Below are positions 33,706 to 43,034 of a stretch of DNA of 64,000 nt, in pieces. The notes under the pieces were generated by a model that was not told the origin of the DNA, ran no database searches, and worked only from the letters and a program-made list of their open reading frames with translations. A program made the translations under genes and the position numbers. Source of the stretch: Porphyromonadaceae bacterium UBA2751 (GTDB taxonomy: Bacteria > Bacteroidota > Bacteroidia > Bacteroidales > Muribaculaceae); contig DEJJ01000009.1 in NCBI GenBank assembly GCA_002353285.1, forward strand, positions 7,189 through 71,188. Direction: 5' to 3'. How positions within the stretch are numbered: position 1 is the first letter of the stretch; each line of letters starts with the position of its first letter.

Positions 33706-35295
33706 TTAATGGGATTTGTTTGCCAGCGACAGACCTACGCTAAAGATCAGGTTCACGTTGGATAATGTGCCGTTGAGATCCCAGTCGTCGTGATACTCGT
33801 CGCACGGTTTGTGATACCACACCGGCATGGGATATTTATTGGGCTTGCTCACATCGGCGGGATGACGACCGTTCTCCAGCACTACTGCAGGCACCCCCTT
33901 CTTCACGAAATTATAATGGTCGGAACGATAAAACCAGCCGTCGGAGTTGTCATCGTCGAAATAGATGTACCTGCCTTGAGCAGCGGCAGCAGCCACGTAA
34001 TAATGATCTAAGTCGCTCTCTCCACCACCCAGTATCACGACATCGCGTGTCAACTCAGCTGGGCCTATGCTCTCAAAATTAAGGCATGCCACTGTCTTTT
34101 CCATTGGTGCGACAGGGTGATCGCAGTAATATGCCGAGCCGAATAGCCCGCTCTCCTCCGACGAAGGGAAGATGAAAACCAGGTCGCGTTGTGGCTGGGG
34201 CATCTCCTTGAACTTCTTGGCAACAAGCAAGGCACCAGCCATGCCCGAGGCATTGTCGGCAGCACCGTTATATATAGTGTCGCCGTGCTCATCGGCTTTC
34301 CCGATGCCCAGGTGATCCCAGTGGGCACAGAACACTACGGCCTCACCATTGTGACCGTTCCCTCTAAGAATGCCGCCCACATTCTGCGTCTTCTTAATGT
34401 TGTAAGTGACATCCATGTCCACATCTCCTTTTACATTCAGCGTAAAGCTCTTGAAGCCAGGTTTTTTTGCATCGGCCAGTGCCTTGCCAGCGTCCATGCC
34501 TGCGGCAAGAAACAGTTTTTTAAAACCGTCCTCATGTAGCCATCCCCTGACGGCCAGCTCGCCCACATTGCGCGTGTTGGGGTTATAGATTGCAAGATTG
34601 TCACTCAAGTGGCCATTCACGCACACATGCCATCCGTAACTGGCGGCCTCGGTGTTATGGAGCACCAAGCAACCGGCAGCACCCTGACGCAGTGCCTCTT
34701 CAAACTTATAGGTCCAGCGACCATAGTAGGTCATATTACGTCCTCTGAAGAGCTGACTGTTATAAAAGCCTGGGTCGTTGACCATCACCACCACAATTTT
34801 GCCTTTCACATCGATGCCCTCGTAGTCGTTCCAGCCATATTCAGGCGCATTGATGCCAAAACCGCAAAACACATATTCTGCCTTTTTCAGGTCGATTTTC
34901 TCGGTGGCGCGTGATGTCCAGATGATTAAATCGTCGGGATAGCGAAGTAGTGTTTTCTTCTTCCCGCTCACGGGAAACCCGCTGCCCACAGGCTTGGCTG
35001 TAACCGCAATCATTTCAAATGGCTGGAACCAACTGCCGTTGAAGGCAGGCTCCAGCCCCATTACCTGCAACTGCCTGGCAAGATAGTTCACCGTCTTGTC
35101 CTCATAGGGCGTCATGGGCTTTCTTCCGCCAAATTCATCATGGGAAAGCACCCTTGTCCATTCCCTCAGCAGCTGTTCGTCACTTCCATTTTGCAACTGC
35201 TCCTGCGTAATCTGTGCGCTGGCTATTGCCAACCCCATGGCAACAAAAACGATTATCATCACCAATTCTTTAGCATTCATTCTCATAAGCATCAA
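33706..35295 (-). CDS. secreted M28-family zinc aminopeptidase
   Basis: 529 residues. Signal sequence in the first about 27 residues (LVMIIVFVAMGLAIASAQ); the initiator could also be the internal Met6. A PA domain (about 130-260) is inserted before the M28 catalytic domain. Zinc-binding motifs are CAHWDHLGIG, NGAADNASGMA, SSEESGLFGS (catalytic and ligand Glu) and, later, the histidine in SDHYNF. It removes N-terminal amino acids from peptides in the periplasm or outside. It lies near other exported hydrolases (deiminase, C69 dipeptidase), suggesting peptide scavenging as a theme. Confidence 0.88.
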   Translation of the reverse strand: MMLMRMNAKELVMIIVFVAMGLAIASAQITQEQLQNGSDEQLLREWTRVLSHDEFGGRKPMTPYEDKTVNYLARQLQVMGLEPAFNGSWFQPFEMIAVTAKPVGSGFPVSGKKKTLLRYPDDLIIWTSRATEKIDLKKAEYVFCGFGINAPEYGWNDYEGIDVKGKIVVVMVNDPGFYNSQLFRGRNMTYYGRWTYKFEEALRQGAAGCLVLHNTEAASYGWHVCVNGHLSDNLAIYNPNTRNVGELAVRGWLHEDGFKKLFLAAGMDAGKALADAKKPGFKSFTLNVKGDVDMDVTYNIKKTQNVGGILRGNGHNGEAVVFCAHWDHLGIGKADEHGDTIYNGAADNASGMAGALLVAKKFKEMPQPQRDLVFIFPSSEESGLFGSAYYCDHPVAPMEKTVACLNFESIGPAELTRDVVILGGGESDLDHYYVAAAAAQGRYIYFDDDNSDGWFYRSDHYNFVKKGVPAVVLENGRHPADVSKPNKYPMPVWYHKPCDEYHDDWDLNGTLSNVNLIFSVGLSLANKSH

Positions 35296-35405
35296 TATTT
35301 AGATATAGATTAACCATCAAGAGTATGGTCATTTGATAACCTTATCCCGAACTCACGTTAATGGGTTGAAGCAGTGTAGTTAGGAATTTTTGAAACTGGA
35401 GTATA

Positions 35406-37499
35406 TTATTTTATGACAACTTTCTTGCCCTGATGTAGGTAGATGCCCTTGGCGGTGGGCTTGGTATTCAATCGGCTGCCAGTGATAGTGTACCACCCGT
35501 CATCGGTGTTACTCTGACGTGAGGTGTACACCTCGCTGATGCCTGATGGAGAATCGGTGCTGGTGTCCTCGGTCAGATATTTAGTGTCCAGGACGAAAGT
35601 TATTTTGTCATTGGCTATGGGTTCTATGCCGAAGTCAAACACATCGTCGTTGTATGCCACCGTGTTGTCGGGCGTGAAGCTGAAATAGCCGCCGTGGGCC
35701 GCATTGATGGGCTTGGTGATTGTCTTGCCATTATTAGAGGTGGCCTGTATGTAGTAGTCTACCTGCTGTCCGTTAGTGAAGTTGCTGGCTGCCACCTTGC
35801 CCGACCAGCTGTTGCCGTTACCAGTCAGCTCTAATGTCTGCCAGTCACGATTGCCTGCTCGGTAAACCAACTGTGCGCTCTTGATGCCGCTCTTGTTGGT
35901 GATGATAGCCCTGAAGGGGATCTCCGTCAGGTCTCCCATGTTCACGTTGCCGTGCAGGTGCATGTGCAGGATGCGGATGGGGTTGTCGGCTGGTATCTGC
36001 TTGGTGACACAGTGTATGGAGCCGCCCGAGCCGTCGAACGAACGCATGTCGACGCAGTAGAAGGTATAGCCGGGATAGAGTTTCTTCATTGCCTCAATGT
36101 TGGTGCGGTCCCACTCCGCAGTAGGCATGCCGTCCTCACCCACTGGCGAGAAGCAAGGTTGCAGAATGTAGTTGTTGACCAACAGGTGGTTAGCATAGGT
36201 ACGCGAGTAATACTCGCCATATTCCGTCTCGCTGGCAAAGTCGCTGCCGTCGTTCATCGACGGGAAGGGCAGGCGTCCCATGTCGTAGTAATTGGCATTC
36301 CAGAAGCTCTTCTCATTATACATGATGTCAACGTTTTGGTTTACTACACCATAGTCACCCCAGGTGTTGTAACGCTCAGGCATCTGTGCGAAAAGGAATC
36401 CGTTCTCGTCGATGGCGTCGGCATAGAGGTCCACGTGGCCTGTGCCACCGTCATGTGCCAGACGTGTGAGCACATTGTAGTTCCCCTGTCCCAGCATGCC
36501 GCTCAGGGCTTCGTCCACCTCGCTCTGGCTGAGAGCGGGCTTCTCGAGATAGCTGATGGTGGAAAAGTCTTTGCCGTCCCAAACGACAGGTCCAAAAGTG
36601 TAGCTGTTGTTGGCATATACGGCCGACGAGGTAATCAGCCCTCCAGCACCGTCGACGAGACAGTTGCCACCTTCCCACACCACGTTTGTGATGTAGTTGG
36701 GAATACCCATCTGCCTGTGCAGCACTGAGGGCAGCAGGTCGTCGAGCGAGCGGTTTCGGCCATAGAAGAAGTCAAGCATCGCCAGCTTGTCGTCATCTCC
36801 GTAGTAGAAGCAGATGGGACCGCAGTCGCGGAACCAGTAGGCATTGCCGCTACTATAGAAGAAGCGCAGCTTGTCGGTACGCATTCCCCTGCTCTCAAGA
36901 GCCGAGCGAATCTTTTGCTCGTCGGAGGTGGCCTCTATGCGCACCCACGCCTCGGCACCAGCCTTCTGGATACCATCCATAAGGTAGAGGAGAGGGATGC
37001 CATAGCTGGAGGTGACGTCAAGCATTGAGATATATGCGCCGTAGCCTATGGTGTCGGTCTTGGCTTTTGGATTCTCCATGTATAGATAGCTGCCATAGCC
37101 TTCCACAATGGGGCTGGCCTCATAGCGGTTGTCATTCTCATGGCCGGGTACTAAGTGAAAATAAAGTGGTGAGACGCACACGGCCTTCACCTCCTCCCAC
37201 TCACCGGGAAACCATACACGCTCGGGGAAGTTCAGAGGCTCGCCCGAAGCGTCGCGGGCCATTCGGCGTAGCGACTCTGATGCCTTGGGCAGATTAGGCA
37301 GCGGATACTCGCCGTTGTATGCCTGCTTGTGCAGGAGGTGTGACAGGGTGCCAGGCTCCAGTGTGCGCTGTCCGTAATCTTCTGCATGCTGTGCGCGTGC
37401 AGCGGTGGCCATCATGAAGATGAGCAATAGCAGAGCCGACTTCCCAGTATAGCGGCAGGCGATGCGGCTCCATGATTTCAAGGAGAATTGTTGTTTCAT
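35406..37499 (-). CDS. secreted peptidylarginine deiminase-like protein (PAD_porph family)
   Basis: 697 residues. Signal/anchor peptide at about 18-36 (SALLLLIFMMATAARAQ). The deiminase domain (about 80-510) carries the guanidine-modifying catalytic set: D225 in FRDCGP, H355 and D357 in GGTGHVDLYAD, and C497 in SGGSIHCVTKQIP. These correspond to Asp130, His236, Asp238 and Cys351 of Porphyromonas gingivalis PPAD. An Ig-like domain (about 515-610) follows, and the protein ends in YTITGSRLNTKPTAKGIYLH + KKVVIK, a type IX secretion tail. Homologues split between agmatine deiminase and peptidylarginine deiminase activity; the export signals favour an extracellular substrate. Monocistronic. Confidence 0.85.
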   Translation of the reverse strand: MKQQFSLKSWSRIACRYTGKSALLLLIFMMATAARAQHAEDYGQRTLEPGTLSHLLHKQAYNGEYPLPNLPKASESLRRMARDASGEPLNFPERVWFPGEWEEVKAVCVSPLYFHLVPGHENDNRYEASPIVEGYGSYLYMENPKAKTDTIGYGAYISMLDVTSSYGIPLLYLMDGIQKAGAEAWVRIEATSDEQKIRSALESRGMRTDKLRFFYSSGNAYWFRDCGPICFYYGDDDKLAMLDFFYGRNRSLDDLLPSVLHRQMGIPNYITNVVWEGGNCLVDGAGGLITSSAVYANNSYTFGPVVWDGKDFSTISYLEKPALSQSEVDEALSGMLGQGNYNVLTRLAHDGGTGHVDLYADAIDENGFLFAQMPERYNTWGDYGVVNQNVDIMYNEKSFWNANYYDMGRLPFPSMNDGSDFASETEYGEYYSRTYANHLLVNNYILQPCFSPVGEDGMPTAEWDRTNIEAMKKLYPGYTFYCVDMRSFDGSGGSIHCVTKQIPADNPIRILHMHLHGNVNMGDLTEIPFRAIITNKSGIKSAQLVYRAGNRDWQTLELTGNGNSWSGKVAASNFTNGQQVDYYIQATSNNGKTITKPINAAHGGYFSFTPDNTVAYNDDVFDFGIEPIANDKITFVLDTKYLTEDTSTDSPSGISEVYTSRQSNTDDGWYTITGSRLNTKPTAKGIYLHQGKKVVIK

Positions 37500-37527
37500 T
37501 GACGGATGATATTTAATAAGTTTTTTG

Positions 37528-37535
37528 CAAAGTTA
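37528..37535 (-). promoter_or_regulatory. -7 box of the deiminase gene
   Basis: The minus strand reads TAACTTTG, 29 bp before the start codon. Confidence 0.55.
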
Positions 37536-37639
37536 CATATTTAGCACTATATCTTTACTTTCTCATTCGGAGTGTTTACATTGTTTAACACTTCGGCGTG
37601 ATGTGGAGTTTTATTAGCTGGTGACCCAGTGGACCTAAA

Positions 37640-37810
37640 ACTGTGGACCAAATCGGGAGAAATCTGCGATTAAGCGAGCGCAATGCCTAGCTTGCTTGAG
37701 CATTACCGAGTGAGAGCAGATTATCCAAATCCAGGAGTGGCAAAATTGCGTTCCGCTCCGCTACAATTTCTATAACGGAACACGCCAAATCAAGTTGTTA
37801 AATAGTGGAC
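37640..37810. repeat. hairpin-rich dispersed repeat left of the esterase gene
   Basis: Sequence around 37670-37735 (GCGAGCGCAATGCCTAGCTT, then GCTTGAGCATTACCGAG) folds into imperfect hairpins and resembles a sequence at about 38808-38860 on the other side of the esterase gene. TGGAC(C) motifs occur at 37630-37650 and 37807. No coding potential. Together with the esterase promoter it fills the 396-bp gap between genes. Confidence 0.4.
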
Positions 37811-37883
37811 AGATTAGGCAAGTCCGTGATGTGTGCATCTTCGAAATAAATGGCATCGAAGTTCACCTTTAATAAAAATGTTG

Positions 37884-37891
37884 TACCTTTG
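37884..37891 (+). promoter_or_regulatory. -7 box at the esterase start (leaderless arrangement)
   Basis: TACCTTTG ends only 4 bp before ATG 37896. Transcription would start at or just beyond the A of the start codon, so translation would be leaderless or begin at a later codon. Confidence 0.5.
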
Positions 37892-37895
37892 CAGT

Positions 37896-38708
37896 ATGAA
37901 AAGACTATCAATCACATTGTTATTTGCAATTTGCGCTGCGTGCGGGCTTGATTCCTACGCGCAAAGCAATAGCGCAGACTTGCTGAATCTTCTTGTGGAA
38001 CGAACCGCAAAGGTGGGCAAGAAGAAGTTGAAGTTCCGTGAAGCGTTTACAGCGCGACAAGACACCGTCGCACCGGCCATCGTGATATTTCTGCACGGAG
38101 GCAGTGGAGCAGGCGACGACAACAAACGGCAGATGGAAACGCCTGGTGTGAAGCATATCTATGACTATCTCAATGAACACGCCATCAAGGCATATTTCCT
38201 TTTGCCGCAGTGTGACGATGATGCCTCATGGTCAGGCTTGAACCCACCGCCACGCCACCGCGGACGGCCATCTCCGAGAATGCAGCGACCGCAAGAGCCT
38301 GTCAAATGCCCTTCATATAATAAATATGTGAAAGCACTGGCCGACCATTATGTGAGAGAATTAGGTGCTGACTCGACACGCATTTATGTTTTTGGCGCCT
38401 CGATGGGCGGTGATGGCGTGTGGCACTTAATCAACGACTATCCTCAATATTTTGCGGCAGTTATGGCGGCATCCGGCGCTTATCGTGGCTTCGGTCTGTC
38501 AAACATTGCCCGCACGCCTATACTCTGCACTAAGGGGACTCGCGAGCGTAAATATCAAGAATACGTGCAGACCATTGAAGACATCAAACTACTGGGCGGT
38601 GAAGTGAACTTCCAGCCTTTAAAAAACTATGACCACCGCAGCACAGTAGGCGAATCCTTCACTCCTGAGAGGATTGAGTGGGTGCTGTCGCATAGGAGGA
38701 AGCCATAA
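37896..38708 (+). CDS. secreted alpha/beta-hydrolase (esterase/PHB-depolymerase-like)
   Basis: 270 residues from ATG 37896. Signal peptide (LLFAICAACGLDSYAQS). Oxyanion-hole motif VIFLHGGSGAGDD, nucleophile elbow FGASMGGDGVWH (serine of GxSxG), and a likely catalytic histidine in NYDHRST; the acid is probably in the strand ending ILCTKGTRE. An insertion NPPPRHRGRPSPRMQRPQ (about residue 110-130) is rich in Pro and Arg and unusual for the family. It is an extracytoplasmic carboxylesterase or peptidase of the prolyl-oligopeptidase/phospholipase group; substrate unknown. Confidence 0.78.
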   Translation: MKRLSITLLFAICAACGLDSYAQSNSADLLNLLVERTAKVGKKKLKFREAFTARQDTVAPAIVIFLHGGSGAGDDNKRQMETPGVKHIYDYLNEHAIKAYFLLPQCDDDASWSGLNPPPRHRGRPSPRMQRPQEPVKCPSYNKYVKALADHYVRELGADSTRIYVFGASMGGDGVWHLINDYPQYFAAVMAASGAYRGFGLSNIARTPILCTKGTRERKYQEYVQTIEDIKLLGGEVNFQPLKNYDHRSTVGESFTPERIEWVLSHRRKP

Positions 38709-39095
38709 TAACTCTGTCTTTTACGGACAAGGCACAACTTCATAATTTTGCGGTAACAAAATCGCAGAATTATGGAGTTAAATTTTAATAGTGTATAAAT
38801 GTCACGCAAACCGAATGCAGAGGCAAGCTCGCTTGGCTATGCTGAGGTGCCGCTGACATTCAACTCAGTTGAAACTATCCCCAACCTTAAGGCCTCGGCG
38901 GCATTTTTTCTCGTCTTCGATCGAACAGCTAAAGGGCGAGGTTGACAAATAATCTTGAAGTATTGTTATGAGGATTGATTATTAATGATGTGCTGTTGAA
39001 AGTCGGCATGCGACCACGCAGCATTGGCACAATCCGTGAGTTTGCGTTAGTTTGCGAAAAAAATATTAATTTTGTAGCTCAAAATTGATTGTTTT
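38709..39095. other. noncoding gap with repeat and promoter of the DUF3667 gene
   Basis: It contains a GC-rich, hairpin-forming stretch at about 38808-38860 similar to that left of the esterase gene, and a TAATTTTG -7 box at 39067-39074 with TTTG 22 bp upstream, placed for the next gene. No coding sequence is recognised. Confidence 0.45.
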
Positions 39096-40118
39096 ATGGC
39101 AAGTATAAAAGAACGCTATGCGCGCTTGCGACCAAGTATAAAAGAACGCTACGCGCGCTTTCAAGCCTGGAAGCAGAATGGCCCAGCATTCAAGGTTAAG
39201 GAGTCGACCGGCCACACCTGTGCTTGTTGCGGCTACGAGTACGAGGGCAACTTCTGCCCCGTGTGCGCCCAGAAGGCAGGCCAGCGACGCATCACCTGGG
39301 GCGCCCTGCGCGAGAGTACGCTCGACCTCTGGGGTCTGGGCACACGCTCCATGCCTTACTCCATCTGGCAACTGATGTTGCGGCCGGGCTACTTCATTGC
39401 CGACTATATCAGCGGAAAGCGTCAGGTGAGTTTTCCGCCTGTCAAGATGCTGTTTTTCGTAACTGTTATCACCCTCCTGATTGAGAACATCTTTGGTGTC
39501 ACGCAAGCAAATATTAAGATCGACCTCGACGACGAAATCAGTATTTTTAACATCACCATCATCACCATCAACTGGCTTGAAGAGAACCCTGCTTGGGCAA
39601 CGTTGATTCTGCTTTCGTTTTTCATTATTCCCACCCATCTCATCTGTAGTCAGTCGCCACGCTGCAACCGCCACACGCTGCCCGAGAGCTTTTTTATCCA
39701 AGTGTTTATAGGCGTGCAAATGAACGTATGGCGCTTGCTGACCAACGTGTTGCCCAAAGGTCACGTGGCTTCGATCGCATTAATCTTGCTGATAATGCTG
39801 GGCCTAGTGTGGTTCCGCACTTATTATCAGCTATTTGGCTACAGCGTGTGGGGCACGTTGTGGCGAATAGTTGCGGTGTGGTGGAACGGGGTGATACTGC
39901 TGCTTTCAGCCTTGATTTTCGAGTTGGTTGGCCACACGCTATGGACTACAAGAACCATGAGCACCGAGGTGCTTGGCGCCCTCGCCTTCGGCTTGATCTT
40001 CCTTGTGCTGGTCGGTATTGGGCTGCCGATAGCATGGTACATTGACCATCGCCGCGCCAAGCCCGCTACTACGAGTGTGAATCAAACGGCCGAACCTAAC
40101 GAAACCGAACAGTCGTGA
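39096..40118 (+). CDS. DUF3667 membrane protein with zinc ribbon
   Basis: 340 residues. The N-terminus has two copies of the octapeptide SIKERYAR (residues 3-10 and 14-21), then a zinc ribbon HTCACCGYEYEGNFCPVCAQ (about 44-63, four Cys), the family signature RRITWGALRES and SMPYSIWQLMLRPGYFIADYISGKRQVSFPPVKMLFF, and about five membrane helices in the rest. DUF3667 proteins are common in Bacteroidetes and uncharacterised. The tandem octapeptide arose by a DNA duplication in the first codons. The tail is charged and disordered. Confidence 0.8.
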   Translation: MASIKERYARLRPSIKERYARFQAWKQNGPAFKVKESTGHTCACCGYEYEGNFCPVCAQKAGQRRITWGALRESTLDLWGLGTRSMPYSIWQLMLRPGYFIADYISGKRQVSFPPVKMLFFVTVITLLIENIFGVTQANIKIDLDDEISIFNITIITINWLEENPAWATLILLSFFIIPTHLICSQSPRCNRHTLPESFFIQVFIGVQMNVWRLLTNVLPKGHVASIALILLIMLGLVWFRTYYQLFGYSVWGTLWRIVAVWWNGVILLLSALIFELVGHTLWTTRTMSTEVLGALAFGLIFLVLVGIGLPIAWYIDHRRAKPATTSVNQTAEPNETEQS

Positions 40119-40378
40119 AATTATGAAGTAAATCATGTCTTTTGCAGAGTCACCTAATCAATCTGCTTTTGCGGTGTAAAATCGCAAAAGATTATGATTC
40201 ATACCAGCCAACTATCAACTCTCGCTTCTGGTTTTCGGTTCGAGACCGGAAAGTAATCCATCTCGCTCGAGACCGTCGGCAAGCGCTTGCATGACATTCT
40301 CGACCTGCTGCCACTGCCAGCCGTTGGGCAATGGGATTTTCAAAATGTACACACCCCTCAAGGGTGCTGTTGCTCACA

Positions 40379-42025
40379 TCACTGCTTGGGTGAGCGCAGT
40401 CGATTGCCAGCCTCGGTGGCTATGCGTCGCGCAGTCTTGTTGGGGATGCCAGGCTTCTCAATGATAGGTTTGAAACCTGTCTTGGTGCGCTTGAAGTGTC
40501 CATTTTCCTCAACACGCACCACCATGTCATTATACTTGACGATGAGATACTCGGCCAGTTGATTCCATCGGGCAATCATCTCGTCGCCCTTGGTGCAGCC
40601 ATAGGCAGTGAGATAGTTGACTGCCGCCTGCTGGTCGTTTTTGCACAGTTCAATGGCTCGAGCCTCGATTTGCGGCTGCAAGTCGCGGTAGCTCTGGTCG
40701 AGCGAGTCGCGCACAGCCTTGAGGCTGGGCATCATCAGGCTGTAGCGCGGATACACCATGTTAGCCACCCAGTTGCACACCCAGTAGGCATTGTCGCGAC
40801 TGAAGGTCACACAGTCGGCTCCCGGCGTGTTGTAGCACTTGGGTTGCCGCGTACTGCAGCAATAGATGGGCGTATAGGGGCTGGTGTGGCCGTCATCGTT
40901 GGCCCACCACATGAGCCCACCCACCTGGCGTGGCAGCCACGAACGCATCTGCGCTATCCACGAGAATGCGCTCTGCTGCGTTGCGATGGGACGCTCGTTG
41001 AAGTGCTTCACTCCATCCACTTTATAATATAATGGGGTAGGGCGGTAAGGCGAGTCATACAGGCCCGCTCCCGGGTCGTTTGTCATGTCGAGCGCTGTGC
41101 CATCGTAGTGGTCGCGCAGGCATTCCTGCACATCGGCAACACTGAGTTTGCGATTTGGCACAATCCACAGGGGCATCGGCTCGGTGTTGAGGTCTTCGCC
41201 CAAGATGAACGGCAGATACTTGTCGCCAAATCCCTCGCTGTAGCGGCGATAGATACTCCACACGCGTGCCTCGCAGATGCGGCGGCCACTGAAGTTGTCC
41301 TCGGCATAAGCGTCAAAGAAGCTGAAGTCGCGGTCCTTGCCGCTGAACCACCCCTTGCTGCGCGCAAAGGTGATGCAGTTCTTCGAGAACATCACGTTCT
41401 TCTTATCCTTCTGGTCAAAGGTGCGGATGCGGCTCTGGTTGGCATGGGCGCAAATGGCATCGTCGGGCACACGCAGGGCTACCCACGCCACGGCCTTGCT
41501 GCCTGCACCACAGCCCACCATCTCCATGATCCATGCCTCGTCGGGGTCGCAGATGCTGAACACCTCACCCGAACTGCAATAGCCATATTTCTCGGCCAGC
41601 GAGGTCATCACTTCGATAGCCTCACGCGCGGTCTTGGCGCGTTGCAGAGCCAGGTCCATCAGCGTGCCATAGTCGATGAGACCCGTCGAGTCGACAAGCT
41701 CAGGACGGCCACCATAGGTGGTCTCGCCGATGGTGACTTGCCACTCGTTGATATTGCCAATCACGCTGTAGGTCACAGGCGCCTCGGGTATCTCGCCGTG
41801 ATACTCTTTGCTGTCGCGGTCGATGATGCGACGCATCTCGCCAGGGGCATGGGTGCTGGCGGGCAGATAAGTCAGGTTGCGGAACGTGCCGAACGAGTCG
41901 GCGTTATAGGTACACATCACTGAACCATCGGCACTGGCTTTCTTGCCCACCATCAAGCTCGTGCATGCCATGGCTGCCGCAGTCACCGCAGTCGCAGCCA
42001 TCAAAGCAACAATTCGTCTTATCAT
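40379..42025 (-). CDS. C69-family dipeptidase
   Basis: 548 residues. An N-terminal hydrophobic segment ends at AAAMA followed by C21, the N-terminal-nucleophile cysteine exposed by processing (CTSLMVGKKASADGSVM is the classic C69 start). Further family features are AREAIEVMTSLAEKYGYCSSGE, DPDEAWIMEMVGCG, NQSRIRTFD and SRDNAYWVCNWVANMVYPRY. It cleaves a broad range of dipeptides, probably in the periplasm. Likely monocistronic; a TACCTTTG box lies 30 bp upstream. Confidence 0.9.
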   Translation of the reverse strand: MIRRIVALMAATAVTAAAMACTSLMVGKKASADGSVMCTYNADSFGTFRNLTYLPASTHAPGEMRRIIDRDSKEYHGEIPEAPVTYSVIGNINEWQVTIGETTYGGRPELVDSTGLIDYGTLMDLALQRAKTAREAIEVMTSLAEKYGYCSSGEVFSICDPDEAWIMEMVGCGAGSKAVAWVALRVPDDAICAHANQSRIRTFDQKDKKNVMFSKNCITFARSKGWFSGKDRDFSFFDAYAEDNFSGRRICEARVWSIYRRYSEGFGDKYLPFILGEDLNTEPMPLWIVPNRKLSVADVQECLRDHYDGTALDMTNDPGAGLYDSPYRPTPLYYKVDGVKHFNERPIATQQSAFSWIAQMRSWLPRQVGGLMWWANDDGHTSPYTPIYCCSTRQPKCYNTPGADCVTFSRDNAYWVCNWVANMVYPRYSLMMPSLKAVRDSLDQSYRDLQPQIEARAIELCKNDQQAAVNYLTAYGCTKGDEMIARWNQLAEYLIVKYNDMVVRVEENGHFKRTKTGFKPIIEKPGIPNKTARRIATEAGNRLRSPKQ

Positions 42026-42054
42026 ATATGTCCTCTTATATTAGTTTCCAGCCA

Positions 42055-42062
42055 CAAAGGTA
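42055..42062 (-). promoter_or_regulatory. -7 box of the C69 dipeptidase gene
   Basis: The minus strand reads TACCTTTG, 30 bp before the start codon. Confidence 0.6.
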
Positions 42063-42101
42063 ACAAAAATTTGTGTAAAGCCTTCTACAATTGGATATTT
42101 T

Positions 42102-42260
42102 ATGAGTGGCTCAACGTTTAAGATGTTTTATGCGGATGAAACAATTGCAGCAGTTTATGACAATGCAGCAACATCAAATGCAACCAAGAATTACAAAATT
42201 ACGTACCTCAACACAAAAGTTTCTCTTGGACGATTGGCAATGGTTCATCTTTTTGACTGA
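42102..42260 (+). CDS. possible small protein or gene fragment, 52 residues
   Basis: The frame ATG 42102 to TGA 42260 encodes a balanced, non-repetitive peptide (MSGSTFKMFYADETIAAVYD at its start and KVSLGRLAMVHLFD at its end). It resembles real protein more than shadow frames do, but no ribosome-binding site is evident and I do not recognise it. It may be the end of a decayed gene. Confidence 0.3.
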   Translation: MSGSTFKMFYADETIAAVYDNAATSNATKNYKITYLNTKVSLGRLAMVHLFD

Positions 42261-42398
42261 GGGGTAAAAGTCTGTCTTTTATGCAACCGACAGAAGTGAG
42301 ACATAAAGGCAAGTGGAAACCGAAAAATGAGCAAATATTTGGTTTTTTATGGAAAAAACTTTTACTTTGCGAAGTTGAACTCCACAAAACTATTTATT

Positions 42399-43034
42399 AT
42401 GAAAGGAAAACAGATTTGCAAGGCGCTCAAAGAAATCAGGCTCAATATTGCACAGGCCAATGACATCGAATATACTCCCGCTGAGTGTAATCACAAAGGA
42501 GATTGCTTGGGTACTTGCCCTCAGTGTGAAAAAGAATTGCGCTATATTGAGCGCCAACTGTTGCGCCGTCAAACTCTTGGCAAGGCAGCAGTGGTTGCAG
42601 GTCTTGCCATTGGAGCAACAAGCATTGCTCCTGCAATGGCACAGACATATCATGTTGTGCCAAAAGTTGAGCAGAGCAAAGAGGAACCGAAGACTGTTGA
42701 TTGCGCACCAAATGACGCTGCCGCAATAATTGTGCGTGGATGTATCGTCGATGAGTCTACTGAGCCATTGGCTGGGGCAACTATTACAGTCCTTGATAAA
42801 AAAGGTAAATTAACCGGCACAGCCACTGATTATTTCGGACAATTCGCCATCAGGGTTTCAAAAGACAGTAAGGTACAGATAAGTTATGTTGGCTATAAGA
42901 CAGTGACAACTAAATTCACCGAGCCCGAGGAAAATCTTGTCATTAAAATGGAAGAGGATGACATACTCTTAGGTGCAGTTTTTATTAAAGAATGGATGCC
43001 CGATGTTGATGCTGATATCTATGAGATGAGATAG
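42399..43034 (+). CDS. carboxypeptidase-regulatory-like domain protein with Cys-rich N-terminus
   Basis: 211 residues from ATG 42399. The N-terminus (QICKALKEIRLNIAQANDIE, then CNHKGDCLGTCPQCEKELRY) carries four cysteines and is a recurring Bacteroidales motif. A hydrophobic segment AAVVAGLAIGATSIAPAMA (about 71-89) follows, then a CarboxypepD_reg-like beta-sandwich (about 113-190) with the GCIVDESTEPLAGATITVLD start and ISYVGYKTVTTKF end found at the N-terminus of SusC-type receptors. The role is unknown, possibly redox- or metal-linked envelope protein. The frame stays open for 40 codons past its TAG stop, so a nonsense mutation or stop-codon variant in relatives would be worth comparing. 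Confidence 0.65.
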   Translation: MKGKQICKALKEIRLNIAQANDIEYTPAECNHKGDCLGTCPQCEKELRYIERQLLRRQTLGKAAVVAGLAIGATSIAPAMAQTYHVVPKVEQSKEEPKTVDCAPNDAAAIIVRGCIVDESTEPLAGATITVLDKKGKLTGTATDYFGQFAIRVSKDSKVQISYVGYKTVTTKFTEPEENLVIKMEEDDILLGAVFIKEWMPDVDADIYEMR

